From UBA4877 sp002399285 (GTDB lineage Bacteria > Bacillota > Thermoanaerobacteria > Thermoanaerobacterales > UBA4877): a stretch of 64,000 nt of DNA. The translations under genes were made by a program, and so were the position numbers. This document shows positions 8,894 to 17,226 of the stretch, one piece after another (the first letter of the stretch is position 1; the number at the start of each line of letters is the position of its first letter). Location of the stretch: the NCBI GenBank assembly GCA_036771835.1, contig DAIPGN010000008.1, positions 1 to 64,000 of the forward strand, in the 5' to 3' direction. Below the pieces are notes generated by a model that was not told the origin of the DNA, made no database searches, and saw only the letters and a list, made by a program, of their open reading frames with translations.

Positions 8894-9878
8894 CCGCCAT
8901 TACCAGGCGGTTTTGTTTTTCCACCATGCCGGTACGTATCTTACCTTCATTTCCCTTATAAAATACCAATCTCCTGTTCATCTTTTCATCCGTGCAAAAA
9001 TTTTGTTTATATGATTCATTGCCCCTTAGAAAGTCGAATATGGTATCTCCCCTCTCTATGGACGTCTTGATCGCCATCCAAGTGATGAGATTCCCTATGC
9101 TCATGTTTTCATACCGGTCGTCAAACCCTCCGAGGTAGTAATAGGTCGAATCTCCTTTGTGGAAACAGTAGAGGACGGCCGCAATTTCCCCGTCTATTAT
9201 GAGGCGGTGGAGGTCCAGATATCTCCTGTGAAAAAAATCCGACGAAACGTCCAGATGAAAATTTATAATACGGCTGCTTCTGAATGCTCCCGGGAGATGC
9301 CTTTTATGCCATCTCTTCTGGTGAAGTCCGATCATCTTCATCATTGTGGGCCTGATATCCTCATTCCGTGATACTATATCATATACGACGTTATGATCCC
9401 GGTTTATCTTTCTCCAATAATACTCCATATTTTTTCTGAAGCGCTTATTCAATGCGGACATGTATTCGTCTACGTCATCGGGCAGTATGACATAGGGACA
9501 TATGTCCCCGTTAAAGACCCTTTTATCAAAACCGCTTATTTCGCAGCCGGAAAATTGTTGGGTGACATTTCCCAGGTCCAGGAAGCTTATACGGTCGCCG
9601 GCCAGTTTGTCCGAAAGCGAGTCAAAAAACTCGGCTTCCCTTCCTTCTTTGATCAGAAAGCCAAGGTAATCGCCGTTATTATAACCGATGAATCTCAGTC
9701 CGCCCCTGCCTATTACAAACGGCGCTATTCCATTATCGTCCGCATAGATATAAGGCGTCTTCTTCCAATATTTCAGCCAATCGTAGTTCCATACCCATGT
9801 GGAAAACGGAGATATGCCGTTCTGAGACTCCATATCCTCCCACATCGTCTTTATATCTTTGATGTCCGCCGTTTGCAA
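8871..9878 (-). CDS. GNAT-fold acyltransferase (Acetyltransf_6/BioF2-like)
   Basis: Cytoplasmic acyltransferase-like protein, 335 residues. It resembles the FemAB-like CelD/BcsL group: an N-terminal half with SPFSTWVWNYDW (about 22-33), a central RFRKNMEYYWRKIN basic stretch (about 146-159), and a C-terminal GNAT core from about 205 including LIIDGEIAAVLYCF, TYYYLGGFDDRYENMSIGNLITWMAI and FDFLRGNESYKQ. The start is TTG with AAGGGG upstream, overlapping or abutting the end of the DedA gene, so the two are probably cotranscribed. Its 3' end overlaps the convergent PIG-L gene by 23 bp. The acceptor is unknown; polysaccharide or cell-envelope modification is likely from the family. Confidence 0.75.
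   Translation of the reverse strand: MQTADIKDIKTMWEDMESQNGISPFSTWVWNYDWLKYWKKTPYIYADDNGIAPFVIGRGGLRFIGYNNGDYLGFLIKEGREAEFFDSLSDKLAGDRISFLDLGNVTQQFSGCEISGFDKRVFNGDICPYVILPDDVDEYMSALNKRFRKNMEYYWRKINRDHNVVYDIVSRNEDIRPTMMKMIGLHQKRWHKRHLPGAFRSSRIINFHLDVSSDFFHRRYLDLHRLIIDGEIAAVLYCFHKGDSTYYYLGGFDDRYENMSIGNLITWMAIKTSIERGDTIFDFLRGNESYKQNFCTDEKMNRRLVFYKGNEGKIRTGMVEKQNRLVMAVKTHYEV
8893..8920 (+). terminator. rho-independent terminator of the PIG-L gene
   Basis: ACCGCC (8893-8898) pairs with GGCGGT (8907-8912), followed by TTTGTTTTT. It begins at the stop codon of the plus-strand gene and lies inside the 3' end of the convergent acyltransferase gene. Confidence 0.85.
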
Positions 9879-10490
9879 TCAATTATGCCCCTTTCTCATA
9901 TATTTAAAAAATAACTTCCAAGCAAAATATATGACTGCTATTGCAGCGGCTAAGGCTGCCAGCTTATACCATACCGGCAGGCCCAAAAGCCATTTTATGT
10001 TGGCATAGGCATACACGCATACCAGCATCCAGAAAGTTGCCCAGGCGGCATCGCCTATGAGTGAAAAAAAAGCGTATGAGATAACGTTCATTCTCATTAT
10101 GCCCGCCGCCCATATGGCCGGCGTCCTCGTTATTCCTATCCACCGGCTTACCATGTTTACAAGGCCGCCGTATTTGTTGAACCAGACCTCTACCTTATCC
10201 AGGTCTTCCTGCTTGACATGGAGATACCTGTTGAGCCTGTCCATGATGGGCCTGCCGCCGTAGTATCCGGCCGAATATGCCATTATATTGCCCGACAGAT
10301 TGCCGATCGTCGCTACAACTATGGAATAGACCAGGGACATCTTGTGAGCCTGCACAAAGTATGCCGCAGCCAAAAACAGCAGTTCGACCGGGCCGGGCAT
10401 ACCCGTGCCCTCTATGGCCAGGCCCACATACAGCCCCAAATAGCCATATTTTATTATGAGTTCATAGACGTAATTCCAAACACCCTGCAT
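9879..10490 (-). CDS. DedA family membrane protein
   Basis: Integral membrane protein, 203 residues, of the DedA/VTT family, linked to lipid carrier or phospholipid scrambling and envelope homeostasis. Visible features: EGTGMPGPVE at about 27-36, a GNLSGNIMAYSAGYYGG stretch at about 63-79, and the conserved SRWIGITRTPAIWAAGIM segment at about 114-131 holding the family's arginines. Several hydrophobic segments follow to a basic C-terminus. The start ATG has only a weak ribosome site. It abuts the TTG start of the acyltransferase gene, so the pair may act together in envelope metabolism. Confidence 0.87.
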   Translation of the reverse strand: MQGVWNYVYELIIKYGYLGLYVGLAIEGTGMPGPVELLFLAAAYFVQAHKMSLVYSIVVATIGNLSGNIMAYSAGYYGGRPIMDRLNRYLHVKQEDLDKVEVWFNKYGGLVNMVSRWIGITRTPAIWAAGIMRMNVISYAFFSLIGDAAWATFWMLVCVYAYANIKWLLGLPVWYKLAALAAAIAVIYFAWKLFFKYMRKGHN

Positions 10491-10553
10491 TTATATGCCT
10501 GGCAGAGCCCGGCCGCACCTCTTTCCCTATTTGCGCAAGGCAAAATCCATGCC

Positions 10554-11132
10554 TTATTTTATTATTATGTGATGCTCCCTGCATCTGGCCTCATACCTGT
10601 CCATCCCGCCCACGAGAATAGTCGGGTCGTCCCAATGGGCCGGTTCGCCGTTTATTATCCTCTGGGTCATGATGGCGGCCTGGCCGCATACGGAGCATAT
10701 GGCATAGAGCCTCTCGTCCTCGTCGGCTATGGCCAGAAGGTCGCCCATAGGTCCGAAGGTCTCGCCCCGGAAGTTCGTATCCAGTCCCGCCAAAATGGTC
10801 CTGTACCCCCTATGTATCAGCTCCTTGGACACCTCGACCATACCCATGTCCAAAAAATTTACTTCATCCACGCCGATAACATCATAATGATTTCCGCCTG
10901 CCTCCTGATCGATCACGTATTTCAATATATCATAGGAGCTTTTGACCGGGATCGCTTCAAGCTTGATACCGTTGTGAGAGACCACATGAGCCTCCTCATA
11001 CCTGGTGTCGATCGCCGGTGTGAACAGCAGAAAAGTCTGCTTAGCATACTGTAAACGGTGCAGCCTCCTTATAAGCTCCTCCGTCTTCCCCGAAAACATA
11101 CAGCCTCTTATAACCTCTAATTTCCCCGTCAT
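10554..11132 (-). CDS. tdk: thymidine kinase
   Basis: Phosphorylates thymidine to dTMP in nucleotide salvage; cytoplasmic. The 192 residues are typical of type II bacterial thymidine kinases. P-loop GCMFSGKT is at 10-17, the DEVNF motif near residue 90, and the zinc-binding cysteines are CSVCG at about 146 and the Cys of EARCREHH near the end. The ATG has GGAGGAG well placed upstream. It lies downstream of the lctD terminator and so has its own transcript. Confidence 0.95.
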   Translation of the reverse strand: MTGKLEVIRGCMFSGKTEELIRRLHRLQYAKQTFLLFTPAIDTRYEEAHVVSHNGIKLEAIPVKSSYDILKYVIDQEAGGNHYDVIGVDEVNFLDMGMVEVSKELIHRGYRTILAGLDTNFRGETFGPMGDLLAIADEDERLYAICSVCGQAAIMTQRIINGEPAHWDDPTILVGGMDRYEARCREHHIIIK

Positions 11133-11183
11133 TTATTATCTCCTCCCACTGATATATAATATCACATGAATTGCCAAAGCTAA

Positions 11184-11211
11184 ATATAAAAAAGCTGCCT
11201 TTTTGGCAGCT
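11184..11211 (-). terminator. rho-independent terminator of the etfB-etfA-lctD operon
   Basis: On the minus strand AGCTGCC pairs with GGCAGCT (11205-11211 with 11193-11199) around an AAAAA loop, then TTTTTTATA. It directly follows repeat copy C. Confidence 0.9.
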
Positions 11212-11212
11212 A

Positions 11213-11262
11213 CAGGTTACAGACAAACTATCAGACCGTGACAAATCGTGCAATCGGTCTGC
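11213..11262. repeat. dispersed 3'-UTR repeat, copy C (short form)
   Basis: About 50 bp between the lctD stop and its terminator. Contains AGGTTACAGACAAACT, then CAGACCG, TGACAAATCGTGC and CGGTCTG. CAGACCG and CGGTCTG are inverted ends. Relative to copies E and G the middle of about 90 bp is missing. Confidence 0.8.
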
Positions 11263-12677
11263 TAATCAAATAACTTGCCGGGATTGAGTATCATATTGGG
11301 GTCAAAGGCCTTCTTTATCCTCTTCATGAGCTCTATCTCCTTCTGACCCAATACAAGGCCGACGTAGTCCTTCCTCTTTTGGCCGATGCCGTGCTCGCCG
11401 CTTATGGTGCCTCCCAGCTGTCCCGCTGCTTCATACATCTCGGGCAGCAGTTTATGAAGGGTATCATACCATTTCTCCAGAGACCAAACGGGGTCCTTCA
11501 CCGGCGTCGCATGCAGGTTGCCGTCTCCGGCGTGCCCATAGCACGGGATGGAGACGCCGTATTTTGCCTGCAGCTGCTGCAGCCTCTCCATAAACTCCGG
11601 TATCTTCGATATTGGAACTACTATATCCTCTAAGCTCTGATGCGGGCTGACCAGTTTCCATGCCTCGGCTATGTTTCTCCTTATCCTCCACACCCTCTCT
11701 ATGGTCGTGGCGTTATCGGCCACATACACCTCGATGGCGCCGTTTTTCATGCAGAGCTCGCCAATGGTCTCATACTGGCTTTCTATTATATCCATGTTGT
11801 CGCCGTCCAGCTCTATTAAGAGCATGGCCTTGGCATCCTGATATGGAAGGTGCTCGTTTAAATATTCGCAGGAGGCCGCAAATGACAGCTCATCCATAAA
11901 CTCTATGGAAGTGGGTATTATCTTACCGTTGGTCATTATCACCGGGACTATGTCTATGGCTTGCTTCACGTCCTTAAAGAGCACGAGAAGGTCCGCCTTA
12001 GCCACGGGCATGGGTTGAAGTTTGACGGTTATCTTGGTGAATATGCCCAACGTGCCCTCGGAGCCGACCATGAGGTGCAGAAGGTCATATCCGGTGACGT
12101 CCTTCATCCTCTTGCCGCCCAGTTCGATTATGTCCCCTTCGGGAGTCACCATCTCCAGGCCCATTATATACCTGGACGTCACCCCGTACTTTACGGCCTT
12201 GCCGCCGCCGGCGTTTTCGGCCACGTTGCCGCCTATATAGCATGTCTCCACGCTCATGGGATAACCGGCATAGTACAGCCCGTAATCCTTTACGGCGTTG
12301 TTTATCTCATTGGTCACGACGCCCGGTTCCACCACCGCCATGAGGTTCTTGGTGTCTATCTCTAAGATCTTGTTCATCTTTTCCACGGATAAAACTATGC
12401 CGCCGCGGGCAGGCACGGCCCCGCCCGAAAGTCCGCTCCCCGCACCTCTCGGCGTCACGGGTATCATGTATTTATTGGCCAGCTTCATTATCTGCGATAT
12501 CTGTTCGGCGCTCGACGGCTTTACCACCGCATCCGGCATGTGGGCATACTCCTTCTCCGAAACCTCGTCATGGGAGTATGTTTCCAGTGCCTCTTTATCT
12601 TCATATATCACATTTCTCTCTCCGGCGATCAGCCTTAATTCATTTGCTATCTCCTGCGTCACGGCGTTATATTTCAT
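11262..12677 (-). CDS. lctD: FAD-linked D-lactate/glycolate dehydrogenase (GlcD/LctD family)
   Basis: Oxidises a 2-hydroxyacid, most likely lactate, passing electrons to the ETF encoded just upstream. The 471 residues fit the FAD-binding PCMH plus FAD-oxidase C-terminal family. The FAD domain has PVTPRGAGSGLSGGAVP at about 74-90 and VGSEGTLGIFTKITVKLQP at about 203-221. The C-terminal domain has CYGHAGDGNLHATP at about 377 and GGTISGEHGIGQKRKDY at about 428-444. The gene overlaps etfA by 11 bp. The order etfB-etfA-lctD equals lctBCD of Acetobacterium woodii, where the complex couples lactate oxidation by NAD to ferredoxin oxidation. That this copy does the same is inference from synteny. Confidence 0.88.
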   Translation of the reverse strand: MKYNAVTQEIANELRLIAGERNVIYEDKEALETYSHDEVSEKEYAHMPDAVVKPSSAEQISQIMKLANKYMIPVTPRGAGSGLSGGAVPARGGIVLSVEKMNKILEIDTKNLMAVVEPGVVTNEINNAVKDYGLYYAGYPMSVETCYIGGNVAENAGGGKAVKYGVTSRYIMGLEMVTPEGDIIELGGKRMKDVTGYDLLHLMVGSEGTLGIFTKITVKLQPMPVAKADLLVLFKDVKQAIDIVPVIMTNGKIIPTSIEFMDELSFAASCEYLNEHLPYQDAKAMLLIELDGDNMDIIESQYETIGELCMKNGAIEVYVADNATTIERVWRIRRNIAEAWKLVSPHQSLEDIVVPISKIPEFMERLQQLQAKYGVSIPCYGHAGDGNLHATPVKDPVWSLEKWYDTLHKLLPEMYEAAGQLGGTISGEHGIGQKRKDYVGLVLGQKEIELMKRIKKAFDPNMILNPGKLFD

Positions 12678-13662
12678 CCTTTGCCGCCTCCAGTCTTTCG
12701 ATCAGCGCGGGCACGACCTCATGCAGGTCGCCCACTATACTGAGATCGGATACCTTGAATATCTGGGCGTCGGGGTCCTTGTTCACCGATATTATGGTCC
12801 GCGACGTCTGCATGCCCGCCAAATGCTGTATGGAACCGGATATCCCCAGGGCAATATAGACCTTAGGATTGACGGTCTTGCCGCTTAGGCCTACCTGATG
12901 GGGGTAGGTCATCCACCCCCGGTCCACCACGTCGCGGGATGCTCCTACCGTTCCTCCCAGCAGCCCGGCCAGCTTAGACACCAGTTTGAAATCGTCGGCC
13001 TTGCCGATGCCTCTTCCTCCCGATACCACAATATCGGCATCCTGTATGCCCGCGCCCTGAGTCTCGTCCTTGATATAGCCCAGCTTTTTCGTGGGAACGT
13101 CCTGCTCGGTGAGGGCTATATCCACATTTATAATCTCACCGGTCCGGGACTCGTCGGGCACAGCCGGCCGCGCCGAGTGCGGGCGCACCGTGGACATCTG
13201 CGGCCGTGCGGAGGTCCTAATGGTAGCCATGATATTGCCTCCTATGGCGGGCCGCGTCTGCAGCAGGCTGCCTTCCTCGTCAATGGCCAGGCCGGTGCAG
13301 TCCGCCGTCAGTCCGGTCTTAAGCCTCACGGCCGTATAGGGCATCAGCGTACGCCCCTGAGTCGTGGCAGGAGCAATGATCATTTCCGGTTTATACCTCT
13401 TTATCAGTTCGATGAGCACCTTGGAATAGGGCTCCGTAAGGAAATCCTTCAGCAGGGGATCATCCACATAATACACCTTGTCCGCTCCCCTTTTGATGAT
13501 CTCCCGTTTATCGTCCTCAGGCACTTTATAGCCCATGAGCACGGCGGATATGATGGAATCCGCGAGCTTACCCTTAAGATCCAGCGCCCTGGTCAGAAGT
13601 TCGTAGGTTACCTCGTTCACCCTGCCCTCCCGTACCTCCGAATATATCCATATCTCTTTCAA
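12667..13662 (-). CDS. etfA: electron transfer flavoprotein alpha subunit
   Basis: 331-residue EtfA, cytoplasmic, forming the ETF heterodimer with the EtfB encoded upstream and carrying the alpha-FAD. The N-terminal domain begins MKEIWIYSEVREG; the C-terminal FAD domain is seen in VVSGGRGIGKADDF at about 212-225, then GASRDVVDRGW, QVGLSGKTVNPKVYIALGISGSIQHLAGM and NKDPDAQIF. No extra ferredoxin domain is present. The start is TTG with AGGAGG eight bases upstream. It sits between etfB and lctD and overlaps lctD by 11 bp. Confidence 0.93.
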   Translation of the reverse strand: MKEIWIYSEVREGRVNEVTYELLTRALDLKGKLADSIISAVLMGYKVPEDDKREIIKRGADKVYYVDDPLLKDFLTEPYSKVLIELIKRYKPEMIIAPATTQGRTLMPYTAVRLKTGLTADCTGLAIDEEGSLLQTRPAIGGNIMATIRTSARPQMSTVRPHSARPAVPDESRTGEIINVDIALTEQDVPTKKLGYIKDETQGAGIQDADIVVSGGRGIGKADDFKLVSKLAGLLGGTVGASRDVVDRGWMTYPHQVGLSGKTVNPKVYIALGISGSIQHLAGMQTSRTIISVNKDPDAQIFKVSDLSIVGDLHEVVPALIERLEAAKDEI

Positions 13663-13675
13663 ATTCAGCGCCTCC

Positions 13676-14470
13676 TCATATTGCTGCTTTTTCCTTTAAA
13701 ATGTCTATTATAGCGTCTACGGCCTGCGAAAGCGTCTTATCATCCTTTACCTCGATAATCCTGCCGTCTCTGGCGACCTTGGGTGTAAACGTCTTTACGA
13801 CCCTGGTGGGCGAACCCTTAAGCCCCAGATTTGCCGCATCGGCCTCTATATCCTGCGCGGACCGTTTCCTTATATCCAGTTTCTTGGCTCTCTGCTTGCC
13901 GCCCAGGGTGGGCAGCCGCGGGTCGGATATTTCCTTTACGACGGTTATCAATGCGGGTGTGGGAAGCTCCAGCACCTCATAGCCGCCCTCTATAAGGCGG
14001 GTAGCCCTTATATGTCCGTCTTCGATTTCGACCTTACTGGTGAAGGTGGAGACGGGCAGGCCCAGCAAAGCGGCCAGGCCGGGCCCCACCTGCGCCGTAT
14101 CGCCGTCGGTGGCCCTTTCGCCGCATATCACAAGATCAAAGGGCCGCAGTTTTTCCAGGGCCCGCGAAAGCGTATAGGACGTCGAGAAGGTATCTGCTCC
14201 CGCAAAGAGCCTGTCCGTGAGCAGCACCGCGTCGTCGCATCCCATGGCTATGGCCTCCTTCAAGGCATCCTGCGCCTTGGGCGGCCCCATGGACACCACT
14301 ATGACCTCGCCCCCATACTGCTCTTTCAGTCTTACTCCCACTTCGATTGAGTACAGGTCCAAGGGGTTGATTATGCTCTCCACCCCTTCCCTGACCATGG
14401 TGCCGGTCACGGGGTCCATCTTTACGTTGCTCGTTTCAGGCACCTGTTTGATAGGAATGATTATCCTCAT
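13676..14470 (-). CDS. etfB: electron transfer flavoprotein beta subunit
   Basis: 264-residue EtfB. The N-terminus has MRIIIPIKQVPETSNVK. The nucleotide-binding motif DGDTAQVGP at about 121-129 is the form found in bifurcating or confurcating ETFs, where beta carries a second FAD, and not only AMP. First gene of the three-gene operon with etfA and lctD. The ATG has AAAGGAGAG upstream. The redox mode (confurcation) is inferred from the motif and gene order and was not tested. Confidence 0.93.
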   Translation of the reverse strand: MRIIIPIKQVPETSNVKMDPVTGTMVREGVESIINPLDLYSIEVGVRLKEQYGGEVIVVSMGPPKAQDALKEAIAMGCDDAVLLTDRLFAGADTFSTSYTLSRALEKLRPFDLVICGERATDGDTAQVGPGLAALLGLPVSTFTSKVEIEDGHIRATRLIEGGYEVLELPTPALITVVKEISDPRLPTLGGKQRAKKLDIRKRSAQDIEADAANLGLKGSPTRVVKTFTPKVARDGRIIEVKDDKTLSQAVDAIIDILKEKAAI

Positions 14471-14523
14471 ATCGTCTCTCCTTTCAGAATCGAATATTTT
14501 AAAAACGCAAACGATATCCTCGA

Positions 14524-14551
14524 CCTGAGGCGGTTACAAAACCGCCTCAGG
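14524..14551. terminator. 12-bp perfect hairpin without clear T-run
   Basis: CCTGAGGCGGTT (14524-14535) pairs with AACCGCCTCAGG (14540-14551). It lies downstream of the hydroxyacid dehydrogenase gene and repeat copy D, where a terminator would be expected. The minus strand lacks an adjacent T-run, so efficiency is uncertain. Confidence 0.5.
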
Positions 14552-14598
14552 CTGTAAACAAACCGGCAGGCAGTGACAAGTCATGCAATCGGTCTGCG
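14550..14598. repeat. dispersed 3'-UTR repeat, copy D (short form)
   Basis: AGGCTGTAAACAAACCGGCAGGC, TGACAAGTCATGCAAT and CGGTCTG in the same order and spacing as copy C, placed between the stop codon of the dehydrogenase gene and a hairpin. Confidence 0.75.
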
Positions 14599-14602
14599 GC
14601 GA

Positions 14603-15577
14603 CTATCTTTCATAAAGTTCACCGTTAACTATATTGTCAGGCCTGCCGCCCTTCAATACGGCCAGGCAGTCATCCGCGACCATCTCCGCCATCTTCTCCC
14701 TGGCCTCATATGTAGCGCTGCCTATATGCGGCTCCAAGACCACGTTTTCCATTTCCAGAAGTTCCGGTGAAACCGCAGGTTCATTCTCATAGACGTCCAG
14801 GCCTGCTCCGGCTATCCATCCCTGCTTCAGGGCCGCTGTCAGAGCGCTCTCATCCACGATCGGCCCGCGGGCCGTATTTATCAGTATGCAACTGTCCTTC
14901 ATCTTCTTAAATTGCTCTTCTCCCAGCATATGTCTCGTCTCGTCGGTGAGAGGCGCGTGAATGGATATAAAGTCCGACTGCGAAAGCAGCTCGTCAAGAC
15001 CGGCATACTCGGCCCCCGCCTTCTTTTCCTCCTGCTGCGATAACCTGTGCCTCTTATAATAGACGACGTGCATGTCGAAGCCGGAAGCTCTTTTGGCTAC
15101 GGCGCTCCCTATTCTGCCCATGCCTATTATGCCCAAGGTCTTACCGGCAAACTCGTATCCCAGCATCAGCTTCGGACCCCAGCAGCGAAACTTCCCCGCC
15201 CGGAGATATCTGTCCCCCTCCGCCGTTCTCCTGGATACGGCCATCAAAAGCGCCCAGGCCAGGTCGGCGGTAGCATTGGTAAGCACGCCGGGAGTATTGG
15301 TAACGGCAATGCCTCTTGACGTCGCCGTCTTAATATCTATGTTATTGAATCCCACGGCATAGTTGGAAATTACCTTAAGATCATGCGCGGCATTGATGAC
15401 CTCCGCATCTATCGGGTCGTCCAGCATGGATATCAGGCCGTCCTTATCCTTTATCCTATCTATGATCTCCTGCTTAGTCAGCTTGGTCTCCTCAGAGACG
15501 TATTCAAGATCGACCCCTCTTTTAAGTTTTTCCATAGCCGGCCCGGGCATTTCCCTGGTCAGAAGAACCTTAAACAT
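14603..15577 (-). CDS. 2-hydroxyacid dehydrogenase (glyoxylate/hydroxypyruvate reductase type)
   Basis: NAD(P)-dependent reductase of the D-2-hydroxyacid dehydrogenase superfamily, about 324 residues, probably interconverting glyoxylate/glycolate or hydroxypyruvate/D-glycerate. The Rossmann motif GIIGMGRIGSAVA is at about 151-163. The catalytic triad is Arg in NTARGPIVDE, Glu in DVYENEP and His in EPHIGSATYEAR. A longer frame upstream is open, but the ATG at 15577 has GAGGGGG at good spacing and begins the family's normal N-terminus (MFKVLLTREMP). With the tartronate semialdehyde reductase at 17.2 kb it may act in glycerate metabolism; this is inference. Confidence 0.9.
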   Translation of the reverse strand: MFKVLLTREMPGPAMEKLKRGVDLEYVSEETKLTKQEIIDRIKDKDGLISMLDDPIDAEVINAAHDLKVISNYAVGFNNIDIKTATSRGIAVTNTPGVLTNATADLAWALLMAVSRRTAEGDRYLRAGKFRCWGPKLMLGYEFAGKTLGIIGMGRIGSAVAKRASGFDMHVVYYKRHRLSQQEEKKAGAEYAGLDELLSQSDFISIHAPLTDETRHMLGEEQFKKMKDSCILINTARGPIVDESALTAALKQGWIAGAGLDVYENEPAVSPELLEMENVVLEPHIGSATYEAREKMAEMVADDCLAVLKGGRPDNIVNGELYER

Positions 15578-15797
15578 AAGCAAATCCCCCTCAGCTTTAT
15601 TTATAAATATATTATAGCAAAAATAGCCATAAAAAGCGCAGTCGGCTAATATAAACCGCAAAAATTTACAATCATACACCAGTTTTAAAAAAACTATATG
15701 CGATTGATCAAAATAAGATAGTAAGTAACGGCATTGATCAAAATAATCCTGATATAAACTATCATGGCACATAGTATTATTAACTGCTAATCGGAAT

Positions 15798-15953
15798 GTG
15801 TATTAATAGTTAACAATGGTGTCAAATATTATTAATACAAGTAAAGAAACATAGAGTATGTGTTTAAAAAGCTAAATTTTATTTACCAAGTGTCAAAAAA
15901 CATTGTAACTAGAACTCCTATATAATTAATCGTACTATAATTTAGATACATAG
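15798..15953 (+). promoter_or_regulatory. promoter region, duplicated at 18576-18732
   Basis: About 155 bp that align almost base for base with the region before the LevR-like gene. Shared blocks include TTAACAATGGTGTC/CTAACAATAGTGTT, AAATATTATT, AAAGAAAC, AAAAAGCTAAATT, AAGTGTYAAAAAA, TTGTAACT and ATAATTAATC. A TATAAT box (15936-15941) is kept in both, but there is no consensus -35, which suggests activator dependence. It occupies most of the 399-bp gap before the SIS gene. Confidence 0.75.
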
Positions 15954-15976
15954 AACAAAGGAGGGAGAATGTAAAA

Positions 15977-17041
15977 ATGCTTACTATGGAACAATGTATA
16001 CGAGAAACGCCAAAAAGGTTATTGGGTATTCTTAATAATCACGTAAATTTATTTAGTAAAATCGCTGAGAATAATTTTCATCGAATTATAATCAGTGGAT
16101 CCGGATCAAGCTACCACGCCGGAGCAGCGGCTAAAGAATGCATGATCAAATATATGAAAATCCCGGTAGAAGTTTTATATCCCTTTGAAATGGAATCTTA
16201 TGTCTTTGAAGATCCCAAAAAGACACTTTTTATTGGCGTCTCACAAAGTGGAACGAGCCTTAGCACATATCGTGCTATGAAAAGAGCCAAGGAATACGGC
16301 TGTATTACAGCTTCAATGTCCGGCAGAGATGATAAATCCGTTATCTTAAACGAAGTTGCAGATTATATTTTAACTGTAGACTGCGGTGAAGAAGGGGATT
16401 TACAGCCAAAAACAAAGGGTATGCTTTGTACTATTGCAGATTTGATGTTGCTAGGTATTTATTGGGCCAAAAAAAATAATAAAATTGTCGAAGATGAATA
16501 CAGTACATTCATATCTGATTTTAAAGATGTATCGGATAATTTGACAACAATTATTAATGATTCAGATGTATGGATCAAAAAATATGGAAATATTTTGGCT
16601 GATTCACAGGATATACGCATTATTGGTACAAGGGACGTATATGGCATAACATTGGAAGCCAGTCTGAAATTAATTGAAACACTTAGAGTACCGGTAAGCG
16701 GGTATGAGTTTGAAGAATTTACACATGGCATTTATAATGCTATTAATGAAACATCGCTTGTATTTTTATTGAATACAAACGTAGAGCCCAGAGTTGCCAC
16801 ATTAAAAAAAGTATTATCTCAATGGTCTAAGAATATCATTGTAGTTGGTAAAAATGCTGCGGATGATATGGATTTCTATGTAAATAGCTTAGAAAAAGAA
16901 GACTTTTTATCATTTGAGTATATATTATTATTTTTTATGATCTGTGAAAAGGTATCATTTTTAAAGGGTATAGATATTCAGTTAACTAAGGATACAACAT
17001 TTCATGCAAAATTAGGTACTAAAATTCTAAGGGATGAATAA
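15977..17041 (+). CDS. double-SIS sugar-phosphate isomerase/deglycase
   Basis: 354-residue protein with two SIS domains, as in the GlmS C-terminus and FrlB/GfrE/GfrF deglycases. Domain 1 at about 30-165 has ISGSGSSYHAG and the phosphate-binding VSQSGTSLSTYRA. Domain 2 at about 200-335 has RIIGTRDVYGITLEASLKLIET and GYEFEEFTHG, whose Glu is in the region of the catalytic residues. Likely role: isomerisation or deglycation of an amino-linked sugar 6-phosphate brought in by a mannose-family PTS. Low GC, unlike its neighbours. GGAGGG precedes the ATG. It shares a duplicated promoter with the LevR-like gene at 18752, so it is probably part of cluster I. The substrate is not known. Confidence 0.8.
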   Translation: MLTMEQCIRETPKRLLGILNNHVNLFSKIAENNFHRIIISGSGSSYHAGAAAKECMIKYMKIPVEVLYPFEMESYVFEDPKKTLFIGVSQSGTSLSTYRAMKRAKEYGCITASMSGRDDKSVILNEVADYILTVDCGEEGDLQPKTKGMLCTIADLMLLGIYWAKKNNKIVEDEYSTFISDFKDVSDNLTTIINDSDVWIKKYGNILADSQDIRIIGTRDVYGITLEASLKLIETLRVPVSGYEFEEFTHGIYNAINETSLVFLLNTNVEPRVATLKKVLSQWSKNIIVVGKNAADDMDFYVNSLEKEDFLSFEYILLFFMICEKVSFLKGIDIQLTKDTTFHAKLGTKILRDE

Positions 17042-17093
17042 CGTTTTATGTTAAATCACCCAAAATAGATAAAAAGTCGATCTAAGCACTATA

Positions 17094-17136
17094 AAAACAC
17101 TCTTATCAAAGATTTATGGTAAAGAGCGTTTTTTTA
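17094..17136 (+). terminator. rho-independent terminator of the SIS gene
   Basis: AAAACACTCTTA (17094-17105) pairs, with one mismatch and one bulge, with TAAAGAGCGTTTT (17120-17132), followed by more T residues. Confidence 0.8.
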
Positions 17137-17226
17137 GGTATAAATGATACTATGATAAATCTCCCGAGCGGTTACACCTTTTGTCGACTTTACACCGCCT
17201 CCGTACAGATACAAATTCGTTATTGA

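Noticed and set aside
15578..15772. N-terminal extension of the hydroxyacid dehydrogenase frame
   Set aside because: The extension is Tyr/Phe/Cys-rich, lies in AT-rich intergenic DNA and precedes a strong ribosome site with a family-typical start.
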